DNA of 64,000 bases, from positions 1-64,000 of the forward strand of contig NZ_BAOQ01000022.1 of the NCBI RefSeq assembly GCF_000344155.1. The letters are read 5' to 3'. Within the stretch, counting starts at the first letter, position 1. Every line of letters begins with the position of its first letter. The notes under the pieces were generated by a model that was not told the DNA's origin, made no database searches, and worked only from the letters and a program-made list of their open reading frames with translations. The position numbers were made by a program, and so were the translations under genes. The DNA comes from Gordonia paraffinivorans NBRC 108238. GTDB taxonomy: Bacteria > Actinomycetota > Actinomycetes > Mycobacteriales > Mycobacteriaceae. Below, in pieces: positions 9,686-17,673 of the stretch.

Positions 9686-10672
9686 TCAGCCCTTCTTCTC
9701 GACTCGTTCGATCGCCCGGACCCGCACCGGGGCGGATCGCGGATTGCTGGTCAGTTCCTCCTCGTCCGGACGCTCGGCACCGCGCGTCACGAGACGGAAT
9801 TCGGCCGCCATGCCGGGCAGTTCGACCGGAAGCCCGGGCGGCGACTTCGACGTCGTACGGGCGACGAACTCCCGCTTGACGATCCGGTCCTCGAGCGACT
9901 GATAGCTCATGACCACCACCCGTCCGCCGACGACGAGGGCATCGAGCGCGGCCGGAAGCGCCTCCCGGAGAACGTCGAGTTCGTGGTTCACCTCGATGCG
10001 CAGGGCCTGGAAGGTCCGCTTGGCCGGATGCCCTCCGGTGCGGCGGGTGGCCGCCGGGATGGTGGCGTACAGCAGCTCCACCAGGCGTGCGCTGGTGGTG
10101 AAGGGTTCCTTCTCCCGCTCCCGGATGACGGCCGAGGCGATCTTGCCCGCGAAGCGCTCTTCCCCGTACTCGGAGAGGACCCGGGCCAGTTCGCCGTGCG
10201 AGTAGGTGTTGAGGATGTCCGCGGCGGTCAGCGGGTCGTCGGGATTCATCCGCATGTCCAGCGGGGCGTCGACGGAGTAGGCGAAGCCGCGGCCGGCCTG
10301 GTCGAGCTGCATCGAAGAGACCCCGAGGTCGAACAGGGCGGCGTCGATCGACGTCTCCCCCGCCTCGGCGAGGACGTCGTCGATCTCGTGGAAGGTCGCC
10401 TGGTGCAGCGAGAGCCGGTTCGAGTGCGGCTCGAGCCGACGCCGCGCGATGTCGAGTGCCGAGGAGTCCCGGTCGATGCCGATGACCCGCACGTTCGGGA
10501 AGGCGTTCAGGATGAGTTCGCTGTGCCCGCCGGCTCCGAGAGTGGCGTCGAGGAAGACGCGGGTCTCGTCCGATTCCAGTGCCGGGGTGAGCAGTTCGAC
10601 GATCCGGCGCCCCATGACCGGGATGTGGCCGAACTCGCCGGACCGGCGTGTGTCGTCACCAGTGTCATCCAC
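9686..10672 (-). CDS. rsmH: RsmH (MraW), 16S rRNA (cytosine-1402-N4)-methyltransferase
   Basis: SAM-dependent methyltransferase that modifies C1402 of 16S rRNA. The 328-aa sequence has [13 protein letters not shown] near the N-terminus, the SAM loop [20 protein letters not shown], the family block [20 protein letters not shown] and the C-terminal [14 protein letters not shown]. These match the full-length enzyme. It is the second gene of the dcw operon, downstream of mraZ, with a 234-bp gap that contains a strong hairpin. Confidence 0.96.
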   Translation of the reverse strand: MDDTGDDTRRSGEFGHIPVMGRRIVELLTPALESDETRVFLDATLGAGGHSELILNAFPNVRVIGIDRDSSALDIARRRLEPHSNRLSLHQATFHEIDDVLAEAGETSIDAALFDLGVSSMQLDQAGRGFAYSVDAPLDMRMNPDDPLTAADILNTYSHGELARVLSEYGEERFAGKIASAVIREREKEPFTTSARLVELLYATIPAATRRTGGHPAKRTFQALRIEVNHELDVLREALPAALDALVVGGRVVVMSYQSLEDRIVKREFVARTTSKSPPGLPVELPGMAAEFRLVTRGAERPDEEELTSNPRSAPVRVRAIERVEKKG

Positions 10673-10803
10673 TCGAGGGCCCCCATCGGCGTTTCGGCCT
10701 GATCGTTCGGCAGGTTCGTGTCGGCTCTTCCATCTGTGTCACCGAGGTGACGTCTCGGGCAGGGTCGCAGAGTGCGGGTCCGGGGTTCCGGATGGAGCGG
10801 GGT

Positions 10804-10861
10804 CCCGGTCCGATCACGCACCTGGCGTTGGGGAAGTACGCCAGGGTCGTGCCGGACCGGG
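10804..10861. other. nested hairpin in the mraZ-rsmH gap
   Basis: Outer arms CCCGGTCCG (10804-10812) and CGGACCGGG (10853-10861) enclose further pairing CACG/CGTG and an inner perfect stem CCTGGCGT/ACGCCAGG. There is no T-run on either strand, so it is not a classical terminator. It could limit read-through, stabilise or process the dcw transcript, or be a protein or RNA target. No gene is visible elsewhere in 10673-10906. Confidence 0.6.
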
Positions 10862-10906
10862 GCCTCGTGCCACCCGAAGCCGTGGTCCTCTTCTGCGGCC
10901 CCTCGG

Positions 10907-11350
10907 CTACAGGACCGCGTTCAACGCGGCCGAGTTGGCTGCCGAGAAGTCCTCCTCGTGCCGGGCCTGGTACTCGTCCCATGCGGCCGAATCCCAGATC
11001 TCGACGTGGTCGTAGGCGCCGAACACCACGCATTCCTTGGACAGTCCCGCGTAGGTCCGATGGGCGGCGGACAGGACGATCCTGCCCTGACCGTCCGGCC
11101 GCTGTTCTTCCGAACCGGCGAAGAACGTCCGCTGGAACGCACGCAGATCGGGGTTGCTGCGTGACGCCTCGACGATCCTCGCCGCGATCGCGTCGAACTC
11201 CTCGGTCCGATACACCGACAGGCTGTGATCCTGGCCTTTCGTGACCACCAATCCTCCCGCCAGATCGTCGCGGAACCGCGCAGGCAACGTGAGTCGCCCC
11301 TTGTCGTCCAACTTGGGCCGGTATTCGCCGACAAATCGCACAGACGACAT
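10907..11350 (-). CDS. mraZ: MraZ, dcw operon transcriptional repressor
   Basis: AbrB-like DNA-binding protein that binds repeats of TGGG upstream of its own gene and controls the division and cell-wall operon. The 147-aa protein carries two MraZ repeats: [19 protein letters not shown] near the start and [14 protein letters not shown] in the second half. AGGAGG lies 6-8 nt upstream of the ATG, fixing the start. It is the first gene of the cluster that continues to ftsW, and candidate operators lie 60-110 bp and 250-310 bp upstream. Confidence 0.95.
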   Translation of the reverse strand: MSSVRFVGEYRPKLDDKGRLTLPARFRDDLAGGLVVTKGQDHSLSVYRTEEFDAIAARIVEASRSNPDLRAFQRTFFAGSEEQRPDGQGRIVLSAAHRTYAGLSKECVVFGAYDHVEIWDSAAWDEYQARHEEDFSAANSAALNAVL

Positions 11351-11395
11351 GTCGACACCTCCTGCCCCCTGGGATTCACGCTCCGGATCGCTTCA

Positions 11396-11460
11396 CCCAG
11401 TGCTGTCACAGTACCCCACTTTCCCCCACTTTCCACCCCAGGTGCCCACTCGATCTCCCA
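11396..11460 (-). promoter_or_regulatory. MraZ-box operator region of mraZ
   Basis: On the minus strand a run of TGGG motifs precedes mraZ. The plus-strand CCCCA cores are at 11414-11418, 11424-11428 and 11436-11440, with CCCA at 11445-11448 and 11457-11460. The two nearest the gene form AAAGTGGGG repeats with an exact 10-bp pitch. MraZ is known to bind tandem TGGG repeats about one helical turn apart, so this is the likely autoregulatory site. Confidence 0.8.
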
Positions 11461-11599
11461 CCGGCAGTAAATCCCCAGTTCAGAAGGGTGAAATTTTGGG
11501 TCGATCTGCGTGTCCCGACGATCGGACCACGTCGAACCGCGGTTACACCCGAGCCTCATGTGACGTGAGAGGCGTCTGCGACATGCATTTGTCCCGGAG

Positions 11600-11660
11600 T
11601 GGGGCGAAGTGGGGAGCCCAGGTGGGGGGAAGTGGGGACTCCCGGTGGGGAGCAGTGGGG
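11600..11660 (+). promoter_or_regulatory. periodic TGGGG array, second MraZ-type site
   Basis: Six TGGGG cores start at 11600, 11610, 11623, 11633, 11646 and 11656, so spacing alternates 10, 13, 10, 13, 10 bp. This gives three pairs with a 23-bp period. The array is on the opposite strand to the boxes next to mraZ and lies about 250 bp upstream of that gene, in a stretch without a gene. The 10-bp pairs fit the MraZ site logic; the higher-order regularity suggests a multi-ring or looping operator. Apart from this array and the MraZ boxes, 11351-11728 holds nothing I can name. Confidence 0.7.
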
Positions 11661-11728
11661 AACGCGTGGCGGGCGGCCGCATACCGGCGGGCCGGCAGCC
11701 GCGGCACCGGGTCCGACATGCACGCAAA

Positions 11729-11759
11729 GAGCCGCGTCCCGAGATGGGACGCGGCTCTG
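11729..11759 (-). terminator. terminator hairpin after the DUF3040 gene
   Basis: Perfect inverted repeat with arms AGAGCCGCGTCCC and GGGACGCGGCTCT around a 5-nt loop. It lies 50 bp past the stop of the DUF3040 gene and before the mraZ control region. A nearly identical hairpin follows erpA at 53534-53564. Confidence 0.85.
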
Positions 11760-11810
11760 TCTCTGAGTCGTATCGAGGCCACCGACGCCCTCAGGGGGCG
11801 CGGTGGGGCC

Positions 11811-12212
11811 TCACTCCTGTTCGAAGCGGCGGTTGAAGCGCTCCTCCATCCGTTCGGACAGCTTGCGCTTGCCTCCGCGGCCACCGGCAGGCTTGCGGGC
11901 GCCGCGACCGATGGGGGTCACCGTCGCGTCGTCGGAATCGTCACCCCACAGGGCGAAGAGTCCGGCGCCGAACATCACCAGGAAGCCCAGGAGGCTGACG
12001 ATCGGGAAACCCCCGATGTCGATCTTGACGATGAGACCGCCGACGAGCAGTACCAGGCCGACGGCGAAGATCGCCACGGCCTGCAGGCGGCGACGGCCAC
12101 TCGACCTGCCGAGCCGACGGCTCTTGACGCTGGACGCAAACTTGGGGTCTTCCGCGTACAGAGCGCTCTCGATCTGTTCGAGCATGCGTTGCTCGTGCTC
12201 CGAAAGTGGCAC
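11811..12212 (-). CDS. DUF3040 membrane protein (Rv2169c-like)
   Basis: Small inner-membrane protein of 133 aa, conserved beside mraZ in mycolata; biochemical function unknown. The N-terminus PLSEHEQRMLEQIE is the DUF3040 signature, followed by a basic linker (KSRRLGRSSGRRRLQ), two closely spaced membrane segments (VAIFAVGLVLLVGGLIV and VSLLGFLVMFGAGLFAL) and a basic C-terminal tail. I chose the GTG at 12212, with AGGAGGG about 5 nt upstream; the frame is open to 12293, but the extra residues do not belong to the family. Confidence 0.85.
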   Translation of the reverse strand: MPLSEHEQRMLEQIESALYAEDPKFASSVKSRRLGRSSGRRRLQAVAIFAVGLVLLVGGLIVKIDIGGFPIVSLLGFLVMFGAGLFALWGDDSDDATVTPIGRGARKPAGGRGGKRKLSERMEERFNRRFEQE

Positions 12213-12391
12213 CGACCCTCCTTCTCCCTGATCCGCGACGCCGACGTCGGTCAACCGCGACCGGTAGGGCGTCTGCGCCATATATACACCCATGATACGA
12301 GGTGAAATCGGCCGCGACCACCATAACCGGGTCTTGTACGGGACGAACCGATCACGGTTTCATGCCGAGCACACAGGAAACGTGCCGCACC

Positions 12392-12877
12392 TCACGCGGT
12401 CTGCCCGATATGGACCTCGTCCGTCCCGAATTTGCCTTGTTCGTAGGCGATGACGAGGGTCTCGACCTTGCGAAGGAAGTCGACGACGAGCAACCGCATG
12501 CCGGCGACGCTCTCTGGATCGAGAGTCCGGATGATCCCCGACTCGATCTTCATCCGTACAGACGACAGCGATGCGAAGCGCGCGGCGGGACCGGCCAGCT
12601 CGGGCACGACGACCCCGATGCGCGTCCACGCGTTGGAGGTCCTGCGCCGCGTCGTGGTCGGCGGCTCGCCGATCGCGAGCGCCGCACCTGCGGCACGCAG
12701 CGCGACCAGATAGAGCTGCCGGAAACGCTCGGCGTCGTCGGTGACACCGTCGGCGTTGTCGAGGAGCAGATGCGCGCGCTGGAGGAGATCCCGGGCACGA
12801 CCGACCATGACCGGGTCGACGGGAACCCCGCGGCGCGACCCCGATGCGGACCGGCGGGTGGTGGTCCTGCTGGGCAT
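12392..12877 (-). CDS. SAV_6107-family HEPN-domain protein
   Basis: A 161-aa, mostly helical protein. VMVGRARDLLQRAHLLLDNA and RFRQLYLVALRAAGAALA form the HEPN-type helices seen in the SAV_6107 family. HEPN domains bind nucleotides or act as RNases in stress and toxin systems, but the role of this family is not known to me and no clear RxxxxH catalytic motif is evident. GAGGAGG precedes the ATG at 12877. A perfect LexA box on a promoter pointing at this gene lies about 250 bp upstream, so it is probably DNA-damage induced. The same frame is open further upstream, including an ATG at 13123 inside the operator, but that extension is Arg-rich and looks non-coding. Confidence 0.75.
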   Translation of the reverse strand: MPSRTTTRRSASGSRRGVPVDPVMVGRARDLLQRAHLLLDNADGVTDDAERFRQLYLVALRAAGAALAIGEPPTTTRRRTSNAWTRIGVVVPELAGPAARFASLSSVRMKIESGIIRTLDPESVAGMRLLVVDFLRKVETLVIAYEQGKFGTDEVHIGQTA

Positions 12878-13122
12878 GGCGTCCTCCTCTCTGCCGTGCA
12901 CCCCTCTCGTGCACCGGGCCGGCAACACCCGGCGTTCCGTGCCGCCGGGGCTGTGTCGTACCGAAGCCTGCCGGAAGGGTCTGACATCGCTCGGCCCGCT
13001 CACTCGGCGGAGTGCACACACGTGCGGCGGCGAGGCGTGTCCGGCGGCAGACGCTTCCCTCGTCCGCCACCGGACCGCCCGAGTCGTCGGATGAACGCGA
13101 ACAGCTTGCGGAGGCACATTCA

Positions 13123-13174
13123 TCGAACACCCGTTCGACACGTTCAATATAGCTAGCGACGGGCACCTCTTCAA
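13123..13174 (-). promoter_or_regulatory. SOS (LexA) box on a sigma70-type promoter
   Basis: On the minus strand TTGAAG (13174-13169), a 17-bp spacer and TATATT (13151-13146) form a near-consensus promoter. The predicted start falls at the edge of the perfect palindrome TCGAACACCCGTTCGA (13123-13138), which fits the actinobacterial LexA consensus TCGAAC-N4-GTTCGA exactly. Bound LexA would block transcription toward the HEPN gene at 12877. The rest of the 12878-13398 gap shows no gene; I do not see an equally good promoter toward the plus-strand GNAT gene. Confidence 0.85.
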
Positions 13175-13398
13175 GACGTGGACCGTCACCTTCGTGCGGG
13201 CGCCGATCGGCCGATCGGCACACGCACGTGGATCGAACGCAACTGGTTCAACACCAGGGCCCACGGCCCGAATTCCGCGACCGGCGGGTTCGGGCACGGG
13301 CGGAGCCGGCACCGAGAGGACAGTCCCACCAGCATGGTCCAGAACACCGCGACCCACCGGGTGTGGACGACGGGCGCCGATCGACGGACGGCCCGGCC

Positions 13399-14058
13399 GT
13401 GACCATCCGGCTGGTGACCCTGAGCGGTCAGGACTCGCACATCTGGCTCGAGCCGGCGCTCGACGTGTACGTGACCGCGATGGGATACCCCCGCGGGACC
13501 GAGATCCATCGAGCCGCCCTGTGGCGCGAGCACATCGCCCGGCCCGGCTGGCGCGCGATCGGGGCGATCGCGACCATCCCACCGGACGAGGCGCAGGCCA
13601 TGCCCACCGCGCGGCGCCGGGTCGCCCCGCCCGTCGGCCGGGGCCCGGGCGACGTCCTCGTCGGCATCGCCTACGGCTACACCGGCGCCACCGGCCAGTG
13701 GTGGAACCAGCAGCTGCGACTCGGACTGCGCCAGACCGGCCGCTCCCCCGAGGACATCGAGGCCATCGCGCGCGACTACTTCGAGCTCACCGAGCTCCAC
13801 GTCCACCCCACCGCCCAGGGGCACGGCATCGGACAATGGCTGCTGGTCAACCTGCTCGCCGACCGTCCGGAACGCCACGTCCTGCTGTCGACCCCGGAGA
13901 TCCCGGCCGAGCGCAACCGGGCCTGGTCGTTGTACCGACGCATGGGTTTCCAGGACGTCCTGCGCAACTTCACCTTCACCGGCGACCCGCGCCCGTTCGC
14001 CTTCCTCGGCCGCCCGCTGCCCCTCGAGTTCCGCCCGCAGGCCGGCGAGGCGGGATGA
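13399..14058 (+). CDS. GNAT-family N-acetyltransferase (Rv2170-like)
   Basis: Acetyl-CoA-dependent acyltransferase of 219 aa. VYVTAMGYPRGTE near the N-terminus and ELHVHPTAQGHGIGQWLL, which contains the acetyl-CoA loop, identify the fold, ending with NRAWSLYRRMGFQDV. It is syntenic with Rv2170, reported to acetylate lysines of metabolic enzymes such as isocitrate dehydrogenase; whether this copy has the same targets is inference. The GTG at 13399 gives the family-like start; the ribosome site is weak. Its stop overlaps the next ATG (ATGA). Confidence 0.85.
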   Translation: MTIRLVTLSGQDSHIWLEPALDVYVTAMGYPRGTEIHRAALWREHIARPGWRAIGAIATIPPDEAQAMPTARRRVAPPVGRGPGDVLVGIAYGYTGATGQWWNQQLRLGLRQTGRSPEDIEAIARDYFELTELHVHPTAQGHGIGQWLLVNLLADRPERHVLLSTPEIPAERNRAWSLYRRMGFQDVLRNFTFTGDPRPFAFLGRPLPLEFRPQAGEAG

Positions 14059-15692
14059 CCGCGCCGCGCACCCCGTCGGCCACACCGCACGGCCTCCGGC
14101 GCGATGCGGTGATCGTCGGCGGCGGCCACAACGGTCTCATCGCCGCGGCCTATCTCGCGCAGGCCGGGCGCGACGTCGAGGTGCTCGAGCGCGACGCCAT
14201 CCCCGGCGGCGCGGTGTCCACCGTCGAGCGCTTTCCGGGACACCGCATCGACCGCGGCTCGTCGGCGCACCTGATGATCCGGCACTCCCCCGTCCTCGAC
14301 GACCTCGACCTCGCCGCCCACGGGCTGCGGTACATCGACTGCGACCCGTGGGCATTCGTCCCGGCCACGGACTCGGCCCCTGCGATCGTCTTCCGCACCG
14401 ACCTCGACGCCACCTGCGCTTCGATCGAACGTTCGTGCGGCGCAAGGGATGCCGCCGCCTACCGGGAGTTCGTCGCGACCTGGACCCCGCGGGCCGCGGC
14501 GGTGATGGACGCGTTCTACCAGCCGGCGACGATGGGGCGTTTCGGCCGCTCCTTCCTCGGCCTCGGGTCCACCGCGTCGTCGGCCCGCACCGGCGTGATC
14601 GGCCGCCGCGGGGGCGAGATGCTCAACCTGACCGCCGAGCTCATGGCCCCCGGCGACGCGCTGCTCGACCGCTGGTTCGACTCCGAGCACCTCAAGGCCG
14701 GCCTCGCCTGGTTCGGCGCGCAGTCCGGCCCGCCGATGAGCGCGCCGGGCACCGCGCCGATGATCGGTTTCGCCGCACTCATGCACCGGATTCCCCCGGG
14801 ACGCGCGGTCGGCGGCAGCGGGGCCCTGACCGACGCGCTCGTGAGCCGGATCGGCGCCGACGGCGGACAGATCTCGTGCGGCGACCCCGCCGTGTCGATC
14901 ACGCGATGCGGCGACCACTGGCGGGTCGAGACCGCGTCCGGTGATCGCCGCTGCACGCCGACGGTGATCAGCGCGTGCCACGTCCTGACGACGCTGGACC
15001 TGCTCGCGGCGGGCGGATTCGACCCGGCGACCATCGAGCGCTGGCGACGCGACATCGTCGTCGGCACCGGGATCGGGATGGCCGTGCGTCTGGGCACCAC
15101 CGCGCTGCCCGAGTACCAGGGCCTGCCCGACGACCTGCCCGCGCACGGAGTGCATTCCGCCCTCGGACTCCTCGTCACCGACCGGTCGCACCTCGTGCGC
15201 GCGCATTCCGCGGCGGCGGTCGGTGAGCTGCCGCCGCGACCGGCGGTGGTCGCGATGAGCTTCTCGGCGATCGACCCGGGCCTCGCCCCCGAGGGCCGGC
15301 ACGCGATCAACCTGTGGGCGCAGTGGCATCCGTACCGGCTCGCCGCAGGCGACTGGGCGGACGCCGGTGCCGCCGCGGCCGAGGCCGTGTGCGCCGAGGT
15401 CGACCGGCACGCACCCGGTTTCGCGGAGTCGATCGACCACAGGTTCGTCCAGACGCCGGCCGACCTGGAGGAAGAGTTGGGCATGATCGGCGGCAACATC
15501 ATGCACGTGGAGATGTCGATCGACCAGATGTTCATGTGGCGGCCCACGCCCGATCTCGCCGGTCACCGCGTGCCCGGCGCGGACGGGTTGTTCCTGGCCG
15601 GGGCGTCGACGCACCCCGGCGGCGGCGTCACCGGCGCCAGCGGATACATCGCCGCCCACGCCGTCTTGCGGCGCAGACGGCTCTTCGGCTGA
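14055..15692 (+). CDS. CrtI/phytoene desaturase-like FAD oxidoreductase
   Basis: A 545-aa flavoprotein. The N-terminal dinucleotide fold AVIVGGGHNGLIAAAYLAQAG plus VLERDAIPGG is the FAD-binding signature of the amine-oxidase/phytoene-desaturase superfamily, and the C-terminal FLAGASTHPGGGVTGASGY is the matching flavin contact. The substrate is not evident from sequence; carotenoid genes are not adjacent, although a prenyl synthase (17674) is close. It is translationally coupled to the GNAT gene. In M. tuberculosis no such gene stands between Rv2170 and lppM, so it is an insertion or retention specific to this lineage. Confidence 0.82.
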   Translation: MTAPRTPSATPHGLRRDAVIVGGGHNGLIAAAYLAQAGRDVEVLERDAIPGGAVSTVERFPGHRIDRGSSAHLMIRHSPVLDDLDLAAHGLRYIDCDPWAFVPATDSAPAIVFRTDLDATCASIERSCGARDAAAYREFVATWTPRAAAVMDAFYQPATMGRFGRSFLGLGSTASSARTGVIGRRGGEMLNLTAELMAPGDALLDRWFDSEHLKAGLAWFGAQSGPPMSAPGTAPMIGFAALMHRIPPGRAVGGSGALTDALVSRIGADGGQISCGDPAVSITRCGDHWRVETASGDRRCTPTVISACHVLTTLDLLAAGGFDPATIERWRRDIVVGTGIGMAVRLGTTALPEYQGLPDDLPAHGVHSALGLLVTDRSHLVRAHSAAAVGELPPRPAVVAMSFSAIDPGLAPEGRHAINLWAQWHPYRLAAGDWADAGAAAAEAVCAEVDRHAPGFAESIDHRFVQTPADLEEELGMIGGNIMHVEMSIDQMFMWRPTPDLAGHRVPGADGLFLAGASTHPGGGVTGASGYIAAHAVLRRRRLFG

Positions 15693-15704
15693 GCGTCTGG
15701 CACG

Positions 15705-16625
15705 ATGAGCAGCGTGCGATCGTCGACTCCCGATACGGATTCACCGACCCTCGATGCCGCTCGCGGCCACCGGTCCCGTCGCCGCCTGACACCGCTGGCG
15801 GTCCTCCTCGCGGCGTTGCTGCTGTCGCCGCTGACGGCCGGCTGCCTCGAGCGGTCGACGACCGTCGGCGACCGCTACTCCGGCAACGTCATCGTCGCGA
15901 CCTCCCCGGACAACCCGCGGGGAGCGCCCCAGCTCGACATCCCGGAATCGATGCTCGGCCAGGTCTCGGTGACGGAATACAAGGAGAGCCCGGACGACGA
16001 GAACGGGGACGACAAGAGCGGGGACGAGAAGAACGAGGAGAAGGTCACCCGGGTCGGCACCCGCGCGAGTTTCACCGATCTCACCGCCGGCCAATTCGGT
16101 CAGCTCGGCGACATCGTCGCCGACGCCTACGGCGAGACCTCGTTGACGATGGACCTCACCGCCAAGCGCAGCGGCGAGGTGGTCCGGTTCCGCGGCGACA
16201 CCGACCTCTCCGAGCTCGTGCCCAATCGCGACCACGTGCAGCTCACGGTGACCTTCGGCGGGCCGGTCACGGCCACCAACGGCGAGCAGGTCGGCGAGTC
16301 GACCGTCACCTGGACACCGAAGCCGGGCGAACCGTCGGACCTCAGCGCCGACGCCACCTACCCCGATCCGGCGACCGCGGCGGTGAGCAGCTGGTCGTGG
16401 TTCCTCGCGATCGTCTGCCTGCTGGTGGTCGCCGTCATCGCGCGGATGGCCTACCGGATGCGCTACAAGGGCCCGCGCCCGGGACGTCCGACGAAGAACA
16501 CCACGCCGACCTCGCTGTCCGCCGAAGGACTGTCGGCCGCGGCCGACCCGACTTCCCCGGCCACCGCGGGCAAGGGATCATCGGGCAACAGCTCGTCGGG
16601 CGAGGCCTCCGGCAAGGACGCCTGA
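15705..16625 (+). CDS. lppM: LppM-family lipoprotein
   Basis: A 306-aa envelope protein with a signal sequence ending in the lipobox LTAGC (Cys near residue 47), a folded region, and a C-terminal membrane segment (WFLAIVCLLVVAVIARMAY) followed by a basic/Ser-rich cytoplasmic tail. It matches LppM (Rv2171), a lipoprotein linked to phagosome interactions in M. tuberculosis. A charged insert (DDENGDDKSGDEKNEEK) interrupts the N-terminal half. It starts 12 bp after the FAD oxidoreductase and may share its transcript. Confidence 0.85.
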   Translation: MSSVRSSTPDTDSPTLDAARGHRSRRRLTPLAVLLAALLLSPLTAGCLERSTTVGDRYSGNVIVATSPDNPRGAPQLDIPESMLGQVSVTEYKESPDDENGDDKSGDEKNEEKVTRVGTRASFTDLTAGQFGQLGDIVADAYGETSLTMDLTAKRSGEVVRFRGDTDLSELVPNRDHVQLTVTFGGPVTATNGEQVGESTVTWTPKPGEPSDLSADATYPDPATAAVSSWSWFLAIVCLLVVAVIARMAYRMRYKGPRPGRPTKNTTPTSLSAEGLSAAADPTSPATAGKGSSGNSSSGEASGKDA

Positions 16626-16684
16626 CCGGCGCCGAACCGGCAACCCGGGATCGCAGGCCCCGCGGGCCCGCCCGGCAGCGCACG

Positions 16685-17635
16685 TCAGGCTGGGACGTGG
16701 AGCGCCGCGTCGACGTCGACGCCGAGCCGGCCGAGCACCTCGGTGGTCGCCTTCGCGAAGTTGAGGCTGCAGAAGTGCAGGCACGGCGCGCCCTCGGCGA
16801 TGAGCCGCTCGGCGGTTTCGGTCGCGAAGTCGATGCCGACGGCGCGGACCGCCTCGCGGTTCTCCTCGGGCCCGTCGCCGGCGGCCTTCGCGAATCGCTC
16901 CTCCACCGCCGGCGGGATCACCGAGCCCGACAGGTAGGCCATGCGCTTGATGCTCGCGAGGGAGGTCACCGGCATGATGCCCGGGATGATCGGCTTGGCG
17001 CCCTGCTCGGGGTCGGCCTTGCTCACCCGGTCGCGCAGGCGCAGGTAGTCCTCGACGTCGAAGAAGATCTGGGTGATCGAGTACTCGGCACCGGCACGCA
17101 GCTTGTTCACCAGGTTGGCGGTGTCGTGCTCGAGATCGATCGCGCGGTGGTGTCCCTCGGGGAAGGAGGCGACGCCGACGTGGAAGTCGCCGAGGTCCTT
17201 GATGAGCCGGACGAGTTCGACGGCGTACTCGACGCCGTCGGGGTGCTTGACCCACTCGCCCAGCGGATCACCGGGCGGGTCGCCGCGCAGGGCGAGGAGG
17301 TTCGTGATGCCCTGATCGGCGTAGGCGCCGACCAGCGCGCGCAGCTCGTCGACGCTGTGGTTGACCGCGGTCAGGTGCGCGACGGGCAGCAGGGTGGTCT
17401 GGGCGGCGAGCTCGCCGGTGATGCGCACCGTCCGGTCGCGCGTGGACCCGCCCGCGCCGTAGGTCATCGACACGAAGGCCGGGGACAACCGCTCGAAGAT
17501 GCGCACCGCGCGCCACAACCGGGCCTCGCCGTCGGCGTCGCGCGGGGGCATGAACTCGACGGAGAACGGCACCGGTCCACGGTGCGGAGCGGACAGGCGT
17601 TCGACGATCGAAGGTGCCGGAGCGGTTGGGGTCAC
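16685..17635 (-). CDS. metF: methylenetetrahydrofolate reductase-family protein (Rv2172c-like)
   Basis: TIM-barrel flavoprotein family that reduces 5,10-methylene-THF to 5-methyl-THF for methionine synthesis. The 316-aa sequence has FSVEFMPPRD, FVSMTYGAGGSTRD, HLTAVNHSVDEL, NLLALRGDPP and the C-terminal PCLHFCSLN, all MTHFR-type blocks. It is syntenic with Rv2172c. I chose the GTG at 17635: TACACT lies exactly 6 nt upstream, which fits a leaderless mRNA. An ATG nine codons upstream (17662) overlaps the opposing promoter and is less likely. Confidence 0.85.
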   Translation of the reverse strand: MTPTAPAPSIVERLSAPHRGPVPFSVEFMPPRDADGEARLWRAVRIFERLSPAFVSMTYGAGGSTRDRTVRITGELAAQTTLLPVAHLTAVNHSVDELRALVGAYADQGITNLLALRGDPPGDPLGEWVKHPDGVEYAVELVRLIKDLGDFHVGVASFPEGHHRAIDLEHDTANLVNKLRAGAEYSITQIFFDVEDYLRLRDRVSKADPEQGAKPIIPGIMPVTSLASIKRMAYLSGSVIPPAVEERFAKAAGDGPEENREAVRAVGIDFATETAERLIAEGAPCLHFCSLNFAKATTEVLGRLGVDVDAALHVPA

Positions 17636-17673
17636 CCGCCCAGTGTAGAGAGCGATTCGCATAGCCTGGCAGG
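17636..17673. promoter_or_regulatory. divergent leaderless promoter pair of metF and idsA
   Basis: Only 38 bp separate the two GTG codons. Toward metF, TACACT (17647-17642) is followed by 6 nt and GTG; toward idsA, TAGCCT (17662-17667) is followed by 6 nt and GTG. The arrangement is symmetric and leaves no room for ribosome sites, so both mRNAs should begin at the start codon. Confidence 0.75.
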
